64,000 nt of DNA from Luteimonas yindakuii (GTDB lineage: Bacteria; Pseudomonadota; Gammaproteobacteria; Xanthomonadales; Xanthomonadaceae). Below the pieces are notes generated by a model that did not search any database, had not been told where the DNA came from, and saw only the letters and a program-made list of their open reading frames with translations. Both the position numbers and the translations under genes were made by a program. Shown here in pieces: positions 39,929 to 51,553 of the stretch. Location: NCBI RefSeq assembly GCF_004803715.2, contig NZ_CP039383.2, positions 2,852,001-2,916,000 of the forward strand, in the 5' to 3' direction. How positions within the stretch are numbered: position 1 is the stretch's first letter; each line of letters begins with the position of its first letter.

Positions 39929-41749
39929 ATGAAGTCGTTGCTGCTGCCTGCCCTTGTCGCCACCGCCCTCGCCCTGCCGGCCGCCCACGCGGCGCCGTCG
40001 CCGCAGGCCGCGTCGGCCACGCCGTCGCCTGCCAGCAGCGCGCCGCGCAGCGAGGCGGATGCCCGTTTCGAGGCGATCTACACGGCGGAGTGGGCGTGGC
40101 GGCAGGCGGAATTCGGCCGTGGCGAGGACGACGCCGGTACCGAGGTGCGTCGCGGCCTGCCCGATGTCGGCCCTCAGGCCCAGGCCGCGCGGCTGGCACG
40201 CTGGGAGCAGGTGCTGGCGGAGCTCGACACCATCGATGCCGACGCGCTGTCGGCCGAGAACCGCATCAACCTCGCGGTGTACCGGCCGCAGATCGAGAAC
40301 CTCGCCGACAACGTGCGCCTGCGCAGCTACGAGATGCCGTTCAATTCCGACAGCTCGTTCTGGGCCAACCTGTCGTTCATGACCCGGCGGCCGTTCCGCA
40401 CCGCCGCCGACTATGAAACCTACATCGCGCGGCTGGCCGACGTGCCGCGTCATTTCGACCAGCAGATCGACAATATGCGTGCGGGCCTGGCGCGCGGCTT
40501 CAGCGTGCCGCGCGCGGTGCTCGATGGCCGCGACGTGTCGATCGCGGCGGTGGCCGGACTCGACGATGCCGAGGCGGCAACGTTCTGGTCGCCGTTCGCG
40601 CGCATGCCGGCCAGCATTCCGGCCGCCGAACAGGAACGCCTGCGTGCGCAGGGCCGCGCGGCGATCGAATCGGCGGTGATCCCCGCGTTCGCCAACCTGC
40701 TGACTTTCTTCCGCAACGAATACGTGCCGCAGGCGCGCACCACCCTGGCCGCCGAGGCGATGCCGGGCGGCGAGGCGTTCTACCGCCAGCAGATCCGTGA
40801 ATACACCACGCTCGAGCTGTCGCCGCAGCAGATCCACGACATCGGCCTGGCGGAAGTGGCGCGGATCCGCGCGCAGATGCAGGAGATCATCGACGGGCTC
40901 GACTTCAACGGTGATTTCGACGCATTCCTGGCTTTCCTGCGCACCGATCCGCAGTTCTATGCGAAGACCCCCGAGGAACTGCTGCATCGCGCGGCGTGGA
41001 TCTCCAAGCGCGTGGACGGGGTGATCGGCCAGTACTTCGATCCGCTGCCGCGCGGCCGTTTCACCATCGTGCCGGTGCCCGACGACATCGCCCCGTTCTG
41101 GACCGCCGGTCGCGGCGGCATGGGCACCTACTGGCTCAACACCTACGACCTGCCCTCGCGGCCGATGTACAACCTGCCGGCCCTGACCCTGCACGAATCC
41201 GATCCGGGCCATGCCTTCCAGGCGGCGCTGGCGCGCGAGCAGGGCGAGCAGCCTGACTTCCGCCGCAACAGCTATATCTCGGCCTACGGCGAAGGCTGGG
41301 GCCTGTACGTGGAGAAGCTGGGCGAGGAGATGGGCATCTACGAGACGCCGTACGAGCACTTCGGCCGGCTGACCTACGAGATGTGGCGCGCGGCGCGCCT
41401 GGTCATCGACACCGGCGTGCACCACAAGGGCTGGAGCCGCGATCAGGCACTGGCCTTCCTGCGCGACAACACCGCGCTGTCCGAGCACGAGGTCACCACC
41501 GAGGTCGATCGCTACATCTCGTGGCCGGCGCAGGCGCTGTCCTACAAGCTCGGCGAGCTTGCGATCCTCGCGCTGCGTGCCGAGGCCGAGGCGGAACTGG
41601 GCGACCGCTTCGACATCCGCGCCTTCCACAGCGCGGTACTGCGTGAGGGTTCGGTGCCGCTGCCGGTGCTGGAATCGCAGATCCGGGGATTCATCCGTGA
41701 CGCCAAGGCGGCACCGGCCACCGGAGCGCAGGCCACCGCGGCGCCCTGA
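39929..41749 (+). CDS. DUF885-family exported metallopeptidase-like protein
   Basis: A 606-residue protein with a Sec signal peptide ([18 protein letters not shown]). The C-terminal half has the zinc-type motif HESDPGH at residues 422-428 and [14 protein letters not shown] downstream, the layout of DUF885 proteins that are probably peptidases. The mature N-terminus is Ala/Pro/Ser-rich. Substrate is unknown. ATG at 39929 is preferred over 39914 since it begins the signal sequence (MKSLLLP). The gene is isolated, with a repeat upstream and the ribosomal-protein promoter downstream. Confidence 0.9.
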   Translation: MKSLLLPALVATALALPAAHAAPSPQAASATPSPASSAPRSEADARFEAIYTAEWAWRQAEFGRGEDDAGTEVRRGLPDVGPQAQAARLARWEQVLAELDTIDADALSAENRINLAVYRPQIENLADNVRLRSYEMPFNSDSSFWANLSFMTRRPFRTAADYETYIARLADVPRHFDQQIDNMRAGLARGFSVPRAVLDGRDVSIAAVAGLDDAEAATFWSPFARMPASIPAAEQERLRAQGRAAIESAVIPAFANLLTFFRNEYVPQARTTLAAEAMPGGEAFYRQQIREYTTLELSPQQIHDIGLAEVARIRAQMQEIIDGLDFNGDFDAFLAFLRTDPQFYAKTPEELLHRAAWISKRVDGVIGQYFDPLPRGRFTIVPVPDDIAPFWTAGRGGMGTYWLNTYDLPSRPMYNLPALTLHESDPGHAFQAALAREQGEQPDFRRNSYISAYGEGWGLYVEKLGEEMGIYETPYEHFGRLTYEMWRAARLVIDTGVHHKGWSRDQALAFLRDNTALSEHEVTTEVDRYISWPAQALSYKLGELAILALRAEAEAELGDRFDIRAFHSAVLREGSVPLPVLESQIRGFIRDAKAAPATGAQATAAP

Positions 41750-41823
41750 GCCTGACGACCCGGGGCCATGCCACGCAGCCCCGTGCCGATCCCGCTGCGG
41801 CATGGGCCGGGATTGTGGATAAC

Positions 41824-41852
41824 TTGCCGGGAACGCGGCGTCCCGGCATAAT
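41824..41852 (+). promoter_or_regulatory. sigma-70-type promoter for rpmB-rpmG
   Basis: TTGCCG (41824-41829) and CATAAT (41847-41852) are separated by exactly 17 bp, the best -35/-10 pair in the window. It lies about 210 bp before rpmB. The gene-free stretch 41750-42063 therefore holds this promoter and a leader of about 200 nt with short hairpins (for example CCACGC/GCGTGG near 41972), possibly used for control; no known riboswitch is recognised. Confidence 0.6.
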
Positions 41853-42063
41853 GCCCGGCTCGCTGTGCCCGCCTTCCTTGACCGGCAGGCAGGGTGGCCG
41901 TTTCCGGAAGCGCGATTCCGGCCCACCCGGCGCAGCCGCCGCACCCGCGGCGCAAGCCCGCATCGCGCGCCGCCACGCTTCATTGCGTGGCCGGCGGGGC
42001 CGTCGCCTCCCTGGCCAAGGGGGGCATCCACGCGGAATTTCCGCGACCTACCAGAGGTGCACC

Positions 42064-42300
42064 ATGTCCCGAGTCTGCCAAGTCACCGGCAAGCGTACGA
42101 CGACCGGCAACAACGTCTCGCACGCGATGAACAAGACCCGCCGCCGTTTCATGCCGAATCTCCACGAGCGCCGCTTCTGGGTCGCGTCGGAGAACCGCTG
42201 GATCAAGCTGCGCGTGTCCACCAACGCACTGCGTACCATCGACAAGAACGGCATCGATGCCGTGATCGCCGAGCTGCGCAAGCGCGGCGAAAAGATCTGA
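42064..42300 (+). CDS. rpmB: 50S ribosomal protein L28
   Basis: A 78-residue basic protein: [25 protein letters not shown] is the L28 signature, followed by [15 protein letters not shown]. It binds 23S rRNA in the large subunit. The start at 42064 is set by homology, since L28 begins with SRVCQVTGK. It is 13 bp upstream of rpmG and the two form the standard operon. Confidence 0.98.
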   Translation: MSRVCQVTGKRTTTGNNVSHAMNKTRRRFMPNLHERRFWVASENRWIKLRVSTNALRTIDKNGIDAVIAELRKRGEKI

Positions 42301-42313
42301 GGAGGATCTGACC

Positions 42314-42478
42314 ATGGCTTCCAAGCGCGACAAGATCCGCCTGATTTCGTCGGCCGGTACCGGCCACTTCTACACCACCGACAAGAACAAGAAGAACACC
42401 CCCGGCAAGATGGAGATCAAGAAGTACGATCCCGTCGTGCGCAAGCACGTGCCGTACAAGGAAGGCAAGATCAAGTGA
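42314..42478 (+). CDS. rpmG: 50S ribosomal protein L33
   Basis: A 54-residue protein, too short for many gene finders: [20 protein letters not shown] then [27 protein letters not shown] ending. This is the cysteine-free L33 type, which does not bind zinc. GGAGGA 7 bp upstream marks the start. It follows rpmB by 13 bp and is followed by two hairpins. Confidence 0.97.
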   Translation: MASKRDKIRLISSAGTGHFYTTDKNKKNTPGKMEIKKYDPVVRKHVPYKEGKIK

Positions 42479-42511
42479 TGTGACCGCCTGCGCTGCAGGC
42501 GTTCGATCACC

Positions 42512-42564
42512 GGCCCGCGCAAGCGGGCCTTACCGGAACCCGCCGCAAGGCGGGTTTCGTGTTT
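42512..42564 (+). terminator. tandem terminator hairpins after rpmG
   Basis: Two GC-rich stems with GCAA tetraloops: GGCCCGC/GCGGGCC at 42512-42529 and AACCCGCC/GGCGGGTT at 42537-42556. The second is followed by TCGTGTTT. Position 34 bp after rpmG and the stem strength fit intrinsic termination. Confidence 0.8.
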
Positions 42565-42689
42565 GTGGGACGGGCCTTCCCTGGTCCACCTGTCGCGACA
42601 TCAGCCGCCGATACGCGGCTGACTGCAACCAGCGACAGCGGCGCTCCCCGCGCCGGACGAAAACGAAGCCGCGCCAGTGAAGCGTCGAC

Positions 42690-42798
42690 GCGGCATCCGG
42701 ACCGGGATTTGCGATAGCGGCCCATGGATGGGCCGCGGCGGCGAGTCAGACAGGACGTCTGACCGAGCCGGGGAGCAAGATCCCGGTTCGGAGGCCGC
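42690..42798. repeat. nested palindromic intergenic repeat (third type)
   Basis: The gene-free stretch 42565-42923 holds this element before the kinase gene. Outer arms at 42690-42708 and 42780-42798 pair at 17 of 19 bases. Inside are two exact smaller hairpins: GGCCCAT/ATGGGCC (42719-42734) and GTCAGAC/GTCTGAC around AGGAC (42745-42763). The CCATGGATGG core also occurs in the arms of the long element at 17838-18210, so the repeats may be related. TACACT at 42885-42890 is a possible -10 of the kinase gene. Nothing else is recognised in the gap. Confidence 0.65.
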
Positions 42799-42923
42799 CT
42801 AACCGAAGCCGAGGCCCTGCTCCTGCTTTTTCCGTATCCGGACAGGAGACGGACTCGACTCGCAGTCGCCACTCCGGCTCCGCGTACACTCCAGCCGGTC
42901 TCGACGTCGGCCGGGGAGCGCTG

Positions 42924-45900
42924 ATGCTGCCGAGCTGGATGCTGCTGCTGGTGTCGGTGGGCTATGCCGCGCTGCTGTTCGCGGTGGCGTGGTGGGGCGA
43001 CCGCAATCCGGCGCACGTCCAGCGGCCGGCACTGCGGCCGGTGGTCTACAGCCTGGCGCTGGCGGTGTACTGCTCCTCGTGGACGTTCTACGGCGCCGTG
43101 GGCAGCGCCGCGCGCCACGGCCTGGGCTACCTACCGATCTACCTCGGTCCGTTGCTGCTGCTGGTGTTCGGCTGGCGCATCCTCGAGCGGATGGCGCTGA
43201 TCGCGCAGTCGCAGAGCACGGTCTCGATCGCCGACTTCATTGCCGCCCGCTACGGCCGCTCGCAACGCCTGGCGGCGATGGTGGCGGTGATCGCGCTGGT
43301 CGCGGCGGTGCCCTACCTCGCGCTGCAGTACAAGGCGGTGGCGCTGTCGCTGCAGGTGCTGGGCGGGCCGGAGATGGGCAACAGCAGCTTCGGGGACCCG
43401 GCGCTGTACGTGGCGCTGCTGATGGCGCTGTTCGCGATCCTGTTCGGCACCCGCCAGGTCGATGCCACCGAACATCGCCCCGGCATGATGCTGGCCATCG
43501 CGCTGGAGTCGCTGGTCAAGCTGGTGGCGCTGATCGCGGTCGGCGTGTTCGCCCTGACCTGGCTCGGTGGCGGCGAACGCATCGCTGCCGCCACCGGAAC
43601 GCTGTTCGCCCATGCCGCGCCCGACGGTTTCGTCGCGCAGACCCTGCTGGCCTTTGCCGCGATCTTCTGCCTGCCACGCCAGTTCCACGTCGCCATCGTC
43701 GAATGCGGCGATGTCTCGGAGATCCGCCGCGCGCGCTGGCTGTTCGGCGGCTACCTGGTGATCGTGAGCCTGATGGTGGTGCCGATCGCCGCGGCCGGCA
43801 TCGCCCTGTTCGACGACAGCGCCGCGATCGCCGACACCTACGTGCTGGCGCTGCCGCTGGCGGAACGCCGCGAAGCACTGGCGCTGTTCGCCTATGTCGG
43901 CGGGTTCTCCGCCGCCACCGGCATGGTGATCGTGGCCAGCGTGGCGCTGGCGATCATGGTCTCCAACGACCTGGTGATGCCGCTGCTGCTGCGCCGTCGC
44001 GGCTGGGCGCAACGCCACGGTGGTGACCTCGCCGGCACCGTGCTGTGGGTGCGGCGGGTGGCCATCCTGTGCTTTGCCGGGCTGGCGTACGGCTATTACC
44101 GGGCCAGTGGCTCCAACACCACGCTGGCCTCCTACGGGCTGATGGCGTTCGCCGCGGTCGCGCAGTTCGCGCCGGCGCTGATCGGTGGGCTGTACTGGCG
44201 CGGCGCCAGCCGCCAGGGCGCCGAGGCCGGCCTGCTGATCGGCTTCGCGGTGTGGATCTACACCCTGCTTCTGCCCACCCTCACCGATGCCGGCTGGTTC
44301 GACGGTGCATGGCTGGAGGCCGGGCCGTTCGGGTTCGCCTGGCTGCGGCCGCGCGGGCTGTTCGGCATGCAGGGCTGGGATCCCCTCACCCACGGCACGT
44401 TCTGGGCGCTGCTGTTCAACATCGGCACCCTGCTGCTGGTGTCGCAACGCTGGCGCCCAGGGCTGGAAGAACACCTCGCCGCGGTGCCCTACCTCAATCC
44501 GTATGCGGAGCGGCGCGCGCCGGGCAGCAGCGAGTGGCGCAGCGGCCTGCAGGTGCGCGACCTGCTGACGCTGGCGCGGCGCATCGTCGGCGTGCGGCAT
44601 GCACAGCGCGCGTTCGTCGAGCAGGCACAGTCGCTGCAGCAGGCGTTGCAGCCTTCGGCACCGGCCGACCGCGGCTGGGTGCAGTTCACCGAACGCCTGC
44701 TGGCCTCGGCGATCGGCGCGGCCTCGGCACGCCTGGTGCTGACCAGTTCCCTGCGTGGCTCGGGCATGGACCTGGGCGAGGTGGTGGCGGTGCTGGACGA
44801 GGCCGGCCAGGAGCTGCGCTTCAACCGCGAGATCCTGTCGACCACGCTGGAGAACATCGACCAGGGCGTGAGCGTGGTCGACCGCGAGATGCGCCTGGTG
44901 GCGTGGAACCGCCGCTACCAGCAGCTGTTCGATTATCCCGACGGCATGCTCTACGTCGGGCGCCCGGTCGCCGACCTGATCCGCTACAACGCCGAGCGTG
45001 GCGAGCTGGGCGACCTCGACGACGCAGGCATGGACACCGAGACCGCCAAGCGCATCGCCTACATGCGCGGCGGCTCGCCGCATGTGTCCGAACGCGTGCT
45101 CGGCAACGGGCTGGTCATCGAAGTCCGTGGCCAGCCGCTGCCGCGTGGCGGTTATGTCACCAGCTACAGCGACGTGACCGAATACAAGCGCGTCGAGCGC
45201 GCGCTGCGCGAGATCAACGAGACCCTGGAGCAGCGCGTCACCGTGCGCACCCGCGAGGCGGAGGCCGCGCAGCAGTCGCGCACGCGCTTCCTCGCAGCAC
45301 TCAGCCACGACGTGCTGCAGCCGCTCAACGCGGCGCGGCTGTTCACCTCGGCGCTGCGCGAAAGCGACGGGGCCGACGAGCAGCGGCGGCTGGCCGAGCG
45401 CGTGGACACCTCGCTGCGCGCGGCCGAGGAACTGCTCGATGGCCTGCTCGACGTGTCGCGGCTGGACGCGGGCGCGCTGCGCCCGGAATGGTCGGACTTC
45501 GATGCCGCCGAACTGATGCAGGATCTCGCCGCACAGTACGCACCGATGGCGGCGGCGCGCGCGATCGAGTTGCGCCTGAGCGTGCGGTCGCTGCCGGTGC
45601 GCAGCGACCGCCGCCTGCTGCGGCGCGTGCTGCAGAACTTCCTCGCCAACGCACTGCGCTATACCCGCGAGGGCCGCATCGTGCTGGCGGCGCGGCCGCG
45701 CGGCGACAGCGTCGCACTGCAGGTCTGGGATACCGGGCCGGGCATTCCCGAACACCATATGCGGCAGATCTACGACGAGTTCCATCGCTACCAGCAGCCG
45801 TTCGACTGGGACGAGCGCGGGCTCGGGCTGGGCCTGTCGATCTGCCAGCGCATCTCGCGCCTGCTCGGCCATCGACTGGATGCGCGCTCGCGCGTGGGCC

Positions 45901-46361
45901 ATGGCAGCGTGTTCTCGATCATGGTGCCGCGCGCCGCGCAGGCCGCACCCGTGCGCATGCGCACCGACAGCCTCGAACCCGGATCGCTGGCCGGCATGCG
46001 CGTGCTGTGCGTGGACAACGACCCCGACATCCTCGCTGGCATGCAGGCGCTGCTGCAGCGCTGGCAGGTGGAGGTGCTGGTCGCGACCACGGTCGATGCC
46101 GCACTCGCGCACATGGAGCAACGCCCCGACGTGCTGGTGGCCGACTACCACCTGCATGACCGCCTCGATGGGCTCGACACGCTCGATGCACTGCGCGCGA
46201 TCGCGCCCGGCACGCCGGGTGTCCTGCTGACCGCCGATGGCAGCGACGCGTTGAAGCAGGCCGCGCGCAGGCGCGGGTACCGGGTGCTGACCAAACCGCT
46301 CAAGCCGGCGTCGCTGCGCGCGTTCCTGGCCGCGCAGACGCGGCTGATGCGCGTGGATTGA
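42924..46361 (+). CDS. hybrid sensor histidine kinase with sodium/solute symporter domain (CrbS/MxtR-like)
   Basis: A 1145-residue membrane protein. Residues 1-480 form an SSS transporter-like region of about 13 TM helices, followed by a linker and PAS domain near 625-760 (NIDQGVSVVDREMRLVAWNRRY), a HisKA domain with phospho-acceptor His795 in LSHDVLQP, an ATPase domain with GLGLGLSICQRI, and a C-terminal receiver with Asp1074 in VADYHL and Lys in TKPLKP. CrbS-type kinases control acetate use with a LuxR-type partner and acs; both are close by here. Length and order fit the family. Whether the SSS part transports or only senses is unknown. Confidence 0.92.
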   Translation: MLPSWMLLLVSVGYAALLFAVAWWGDRNPAHVQRPALRPVVYSLALAVYCSSWTFYGAVGSAARHGLGYLPIYLGPLLLLVFGWRILERMALIAQSQSTVSIADFIAARYGRSQRLAAMVAVIALVAAVPYLALQYKAVALSLQVLGGPEMGNSSFGDPALYVALLMALFAILFGTRQVDATEHRPGMMLAIALESLVKLVALIAVGVFALTWLGGGERIAAATGTLFAHAAPDGFVAQTLLAFAAIFCLPRQFHVAIVECGDVSEIRRARWLFGGYLVIVSLMVVPIAAAGIALFDDSAAIADTYVLALPLAERREALALFAYVGGFSAATGMVIVASVALAIMVSNDLVMPLLLRRRGWAQRHGGDLAGTVLWVRRVAILCFAGLAYGYYRASGSNTTLASYGLMAFAAVAQFAPALIGGLYWRGASRQGAEAGLLIGFAVWIYTLLLPTLTDAGWFDGAWLEAGPFGFAWLRPRGLFGMQGWDPLTHGTFWALLFNIGTLLLVSQRWRPGLEEHLAAVPYLNPYAERRAPGSSEWRSGLQVRDLLTLARRIVGVRHAQRAFVEQAQSLQQALQPSAPADRGWVQFTERLLASAIGAASARLVLTSSLRGSGMDLGEVVAVLDEAGQELRFNREILSTTLENIDQGVSVVDREMRLVAWNRRYQQLFDYPDGMLYVGRPVADLIRYNAERGELGDLDDAGMDTETAKRIAYMRGGSPHVSERVLGNGLVIEVRGQPLPRGGYVTSYSDVTEYKRVERALREINETLEQRVTVRTREAEAAQQSRTRFLAALSHDVLQPLNAARLFTSALRESDGADEQRRLAERVDTSLRAAEELLDGLLDVSRLDAGALRPEWSDFDAAELMQDLAAQYAPMAAARAIELRLSVRSLPVRSDRRLLRRVLQNFLANALRYTREGRIVLAARPRGDSVALQVWDTGPGIPEHHMRQIYDEFHRYQQPFDWDERGLGLGLSICQRISRLLGHRLDARSRVGHGSVFSIMVPRAAQAAPVRMRTDSLEPGSLAGMRVLCVDNDPDILAGMQALLQRWQVEVLVATTVDAALAHMEQRPDVLVADYHLHDRLDGLDTLDALRAIAPGTPGVLLTADGSDALKQAARRRGYRVLTKPLKPASLRAFLAAQTRLMRVD

Positions 46362-46543
46362 CGGCGGCCGCCCACGCAGCGCGTCAGGCGCGCGGTCACC
46401 CTCCGCTCCGGCGTGGTCCAACAGCACGCATTGCGGTACCCGCGCGCAAGCGTGCGCCCACGGTGGAATCCATACCGGATGGCGTCGGCGGAGCCGGATG
46501 CAGGTGCTTGTTACACTGCGCCGCCCTCGACCAAGCACGCCGG

Positions 46544-47185
46544 ATGACCGACACCCGTACCCGCAGCGACGCGCTGGGCAACCGCCTCGAACAGATCATC
46601 GCCGAGCTCGACGGCGAGCACCTCAGCCTGGGCGGCATCATCGAACGCATCGGCAGCGAAGGCCTGCTGCTGCTGTCGATGCTGCTGACCGTGGTGTTCC
46701 TGATCCCGGTATCGATCCCCGGCGTGAGCACGGTGTTCGGCGCGGCGCTGCTGCTGATCGGCATCAGCCGGCTGACCCGGCGTCCGCTGTGGCTGCCGGT
46801 GCGCCTGCGCGAACGCCGGCTGCCGGCGGAGAAGCTGCGCAACGGGCTGCGCCGCGGGCTGTCGTGGGTGCGCCGGCTCGAGCGCGTGAGCCGCCCCGGT
46901 CGCCTGGCGGCGCTGGCCGACAGCCGCGCCATCGACACCTTCAACAGCCTGGCCTTCATCTTCGCCGCGCTGCTGCTGATGGCGCCGTTCGGCTTCGTAC
47001 CCTTCAGCAATACGTTCCCGGCGGTAGCGCTGCTGTTCTATGCGATCGGCATGATCCAGCGCGACGGCGGCGCGATCCTGCTCGGCCATCTCGCGACCAT
47101 CGGCACCGTGGTGTACTTCGCCGTGCTGATCGGCGGTGGCGGCTACGCGCTGCACGCGCTGTGGCGGATGGTCGGCGGCAGCTGA
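46544..47185 (+). CDS. ExoD-family exopolysaccharide synthesis membrane protein
   Basis: A 213-residue membrane protein with LSLGGIIERIGSEGLLLLSMLL followed by LIPVSIPGVSTVFGAALLLIG, the pattern of the ExoD family, and four or more hydrophobic helices. The name comes from Sinorhizobium exopolysaccharide and alkali-tolerance work; the true role is unclear. ATG at 46544 follows a TACACT box at 46512-46517. It lies between the kinase and the convergent response regulator but has no evident link to acetate control. Confidence 0.88.
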   Translation: MTDTRTRSDALGNRLEQIIAELDGEHLSLGGIIERIGSEGLLLLSMLLTVVFLIPVSIPGVSTVFGAALLLIGISRLTRRPLWLPVRLRERRLPAEKLRNGLRRGLSWVRRLERVSRPGRLAALADSRAIDTFNSLAFIFAALLLMAPFGFVPFSNTFPAVALLFYAIGMIQRDGGAILLGHLATIGTVVYFAVLIGGGGYALHALWRMVGGS

Positions 47186-47257
47186 GCACCGTCGGCGCGC
47201 AGGCGCCTGTGCCCGGAACCCACGATCCGTGCACGGGCGAGCGGCGCCGCGACGTGC

Positions 47258-47935
47258 TCAGCCGTCCTCGACATCGACCGGCGGTGCGGTGACGGCGGCC
47301 GGGTCCACCGCCAGCCGGCCGGCGATCAGCACCGCCTGTGTTCGGTTCGACGCACCGAGCTTGCGCAGGATCGCGCTCATGTGGGCCTTCACCGTGGCTT
47401 CTGAAACGCCGAGCTCGTAGCCGATCTGCTTGTTGAGCATGCCCTCGCCGAGCATCTGCAGCACGCGGAACTGCTGCGGGGTGAGGTCGCGGATCCGTGC
47501 GGCGACATCGTGTTCGTCGGCACTCGCCGCGGGGGCGGCGCTGGCGGCGGCGGGAATCCAGCGGTCGCCGTCGAGCACGCGCTGCAGGGCCTCGCCCAGC
47601 ACCTGGGTGTCGGCCGACTTGGGGATGAAGCCCATCGCACCGTGGTCGAGCGCGCGCCGCATCACGCTGGGCTCCTCGCGCGCCGAGACGATCACGATCG
47701 GCAGCTGCGGATGCTGCGCACGCAGGTGCACCAGCGCGCTGAAGCCCTGCGCGCCGGGCATGTTGAGGTCCAGCAGCAGCAGGTCGGCATCGGGCTCGGC
47801 CTCGACCAGCACGTAGAGGCTGGCGGTATCGCTGGCCTCGCACAGGCGGGCGGCCGGCAACGTGCGCGCGACCGCGCCGCGCAGCGCTTCGCGGAACAGC
47901 GGATGGTCGTCGGCGACGAGGATGGTCTGGGCCAT
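47258..47935 (-). CDS. LuxR/NarL-family response regulator (CrbR/ErdR-like)
   Basis: A 225-residue regulator. The receiver domain has Asp9/Asp10, phosphorylation site Asp56 in LLLLDLNMPG and Lys in IPKSADT. A short Ala-rich linker leads to a GerE-type helix-turn-helix (RDLTPQQFRVLQMLGEG, NKQIGYELGVSEATVKAHM) near 155-220. It lies 34 bp downstream of acs on the same strand and about 0.9 kb from the hybrid kinase. By synteny with CrbS/CrbR and MxtR/ErdR systems it probably activates acs. Confidence 0.93.
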   Translation of the reverse strand: MAQTILVADDHPLFREALRGAVARTLPAARLCEASDTASLYVLVEAEPDADLLLLDLNMPGAQGFSALVHLRAQHPQLPIVIVSAREEPSVMRRALDHGAMGFIPKSADTQVLGEALQRVLDGDRWIPAAASAAPAASADEHDVAARIRDLTPQQFRVLQMLGEGMLNKQIGYELGVSEATVKAHMSAILRKLGASNRTQAVLIAGRLAVDPAAVTAPPVDVEDG

Positions 47936-47969
47936 GCGTGCGTGTGCCTGCGCTGTCCGCGGCTGCATG

Positions 47970-49928
<1,959 letters not shown>

Positions 49929-49981
49929 GGCGCGGCTCCGGTATGGCCTTGACCGGAGAGTGTGCCGCATCCATCCGGGGC

Positions 49982-50023
49982 CCGGTCTAGACGTTGGTCT
50001 AAGCCTGCGACACCTACGACCAA
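49982..50023. promoter_or_regulatory. candidate operator between acs and porin genes
   Basis: Within the 181-bp divergent region, TTGGTCTAA (49994-50002) and TACGACCAA (50015-50023) form an inverted repeat of TTGGTC with 18 bp between the TTGGTC/GACCAA cores. A further GGTCTA copy lies at 49984-49989. The arrangement is typical of sites for a dimeric regulator such as the nearby LuxR-type protein. Binding is inferred, not shown. Confidence 0.4.
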
Positions 50024-50109
50024 TGGTGTATTGGCGCCCCCCGCAGGCGCGCGCAGGCTCCGATCCGATCGGTCCGCGCGCGGACCCGCATCCGCATCGG
50101 GAGGGAATC

Positions 50110-51489
50110 ATGAAACGGATCCAGCACGACAGGGTGCGACCGCAGTGGCTCGCGGCCGCGACGATGACGGCACTGGCACTGGCCATGCCGGGCGTGGCGT
50201 CGGCGCAGACCGCGAAGGAACGCGAGCTGGAGGCGCGGATCGCCCAGCTCGAGTCGCAGGTACAGGCGCTGCTGTCGCAACAGCAGCAGACCGCCACCCA
50301 GGTGCAGGAAGTGCGCACCGCGCAGGCGGCGCAACCGGCACGTCCCGCGGTGCCCGCAGGCGCGCAGCCGATCCAGGCCACGACGATCACCCCGCAGGCC
50401 AATCCCGGCACGGTGTTCACCGTCGGCGGCATGATCCGCATGGACGCGATGGCAACGAAGACCACCGATGGCGACATCGCCAAGGGCAGCGCCGGGCGCG
50501 ACTTTTACGTGCCGGGCGCAATCCCCGTTGGCGGCAACGGCCCGGAGACCTACTCCGATGCCCACCTGAAGTTCTCGCGCCTGTGGCTGGATGCCAGCAC
50601 CACGCTCGACTCCGGCGACAGGCTCGCCGCGCGTCTGGAGCTCGACTTCTTCGGCGGCTCGCTCGGCAACACCGCCGCCACCAACACCTACGGCGCCACC
50701 CTGCGCCACGCCTACGTGAGCTGGAACAACTGGCTCGCCGGCCAGACCTGGTCGAACTTCATGGACACCGCGGCGCTGATCGACGCGGTCGACTTCGTCG
50801 GCCCGACCGACGCGGTGGTGTTCGTGCGCCAGCCGCAGCTCAGGTACACCAACGGCCCGTGGGCGGTATCGCTGGAAAGTCCCGAGACCACGGTGCAGCC
50901 GCTCAATGGCGCCCCGCGGGTGATCGGCGGCGACAACAGCGCGATGCCTGATGTCATCGCCCGCTACACCCACAAGGCCGACTGGGGCCACTTCAGCGTG
51001 GCCGGCATGGCGCGGCAACTGAAGTACGAACCGGTGGCCGGCGCCGACAGCACCGATACCGGCTACGGCGCGACGGTCAGCGGCCTGGTCAAGATGGGCG
51101 ACGCCACCGACCTGCGCTACCAGCTCACCGGTGGCGACGGCATCGGCCGCTACATCGGCCTGGCCACGATCCAGCAGGACGCGATGCTCGACACCTCGGG
51201 CGACATCGACGCGCTCGGCGGCTGGGCGGGCTACGTCGGCCTGCGCCACGTGTTCAATCCGCGCGTGCGCGGCAACCTCTACCACGCACGCTCGCAATGG
51301 GGCAACGAGATCGCGTGGACCGGCACCGGGGTCACCAGCAAGGTGCAGTCCTGGCACGCCAACCTGATCTGGACGCCGTACCCGAAGCTCGATCTCGGCG
51401 TGGAGGCCATCTGGGGCGAGCGCACGCTCGAATCCGGCGTCGACGGTGAACTGATCCGCCTGCACACCATGGCCCGCTACAGCTTCTGA
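50110..51489 (+). CDS. DcaP-like trimeric outer-membrane porin
   Basis: A 459-residue outer-membrane protein. A signal peptide (about 1-32, ending GVASAQ) is followed by a coiled-coil segment ([20 protein letters not shown]) and a Gln/Ala/Pro linker, as in DcaP-family porins, then a beta-barrel ending in aromatic Phe (MARYSF). GVFTVGG-like first strand ([14 protein letters not shown]) and repeated WxxGxTWSNFMD blocks fit. GGGAGG just upstream fixes the ATG at 50110. The shared control region with acs suggests uptake of small carboxylates; the substrate is inferred. Confidence 0.83.
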   Translation: MKRIQHDRVRPQWLAAATMTALALAMPGVASAQTAKERELEARIAQLESQVQALLSQQQQTATQVQEVRTAQAAQPARPAVPAGAQPIQATTITPQANPGTVFTVGGMIRMDAMATKTTDGDIAKGSAGRDFYVPGAIPVGGNGPETYSDAHLKFSRLWLDASTTLDSGDRLAARLELDFFGGSLGNTAATNTYGATLRHAYVSWNNWLAGQTWSNFMDTAALIDAVDFVGPTDAVVFVRQPQLRYTNGPWAVSLESPETTVQPLNGAPRVIGGDNSAMPDVIARYTHKADWGHFSVAGMARQLKYEPVAGADSTDTGYGATVSGLVKMGDATDLRYQLTGGDGIGRYIGLATIQQDAMLDTSGDIDALGGWAGYVGLRHVFNPRVRGNLYHARSQWGNEIAWTGTGVTSKVQSWHANLIWTPYPKLDLGVEAIWGERTLESGVDGELIRLHTMARYSF

Positions 51490-51494
51490 TCCCT

Positions 51495-51524
51495 ACCACG
51501 CCGGCACCTGCCGGCGTGGTTCCT
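51495..51524 (+). terminator. intrinsic terminator after porin
   Basis: ACCACGCCGGC pairs perfectly with GCCGGCGTGGT around ACCT (51495-51520), followed by TCCTTTC. It lies 6 bp after the porin stop and 34 bp before the transporter start, so it may lower expression of the transporter relative to the porin. Confidence 0.7.
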
Positions 51525-51553
51525 TTCGTCACCGACATCGCGTGGGAGGCAAC

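Noticed and set aside
43131..46538. 1135-residue minus-strand open frame
   Set aside because: Mirror of the hybrid histidine kinase; composition dominated by His, Gln and Arg as expected for antisense of this GC-rich gene.
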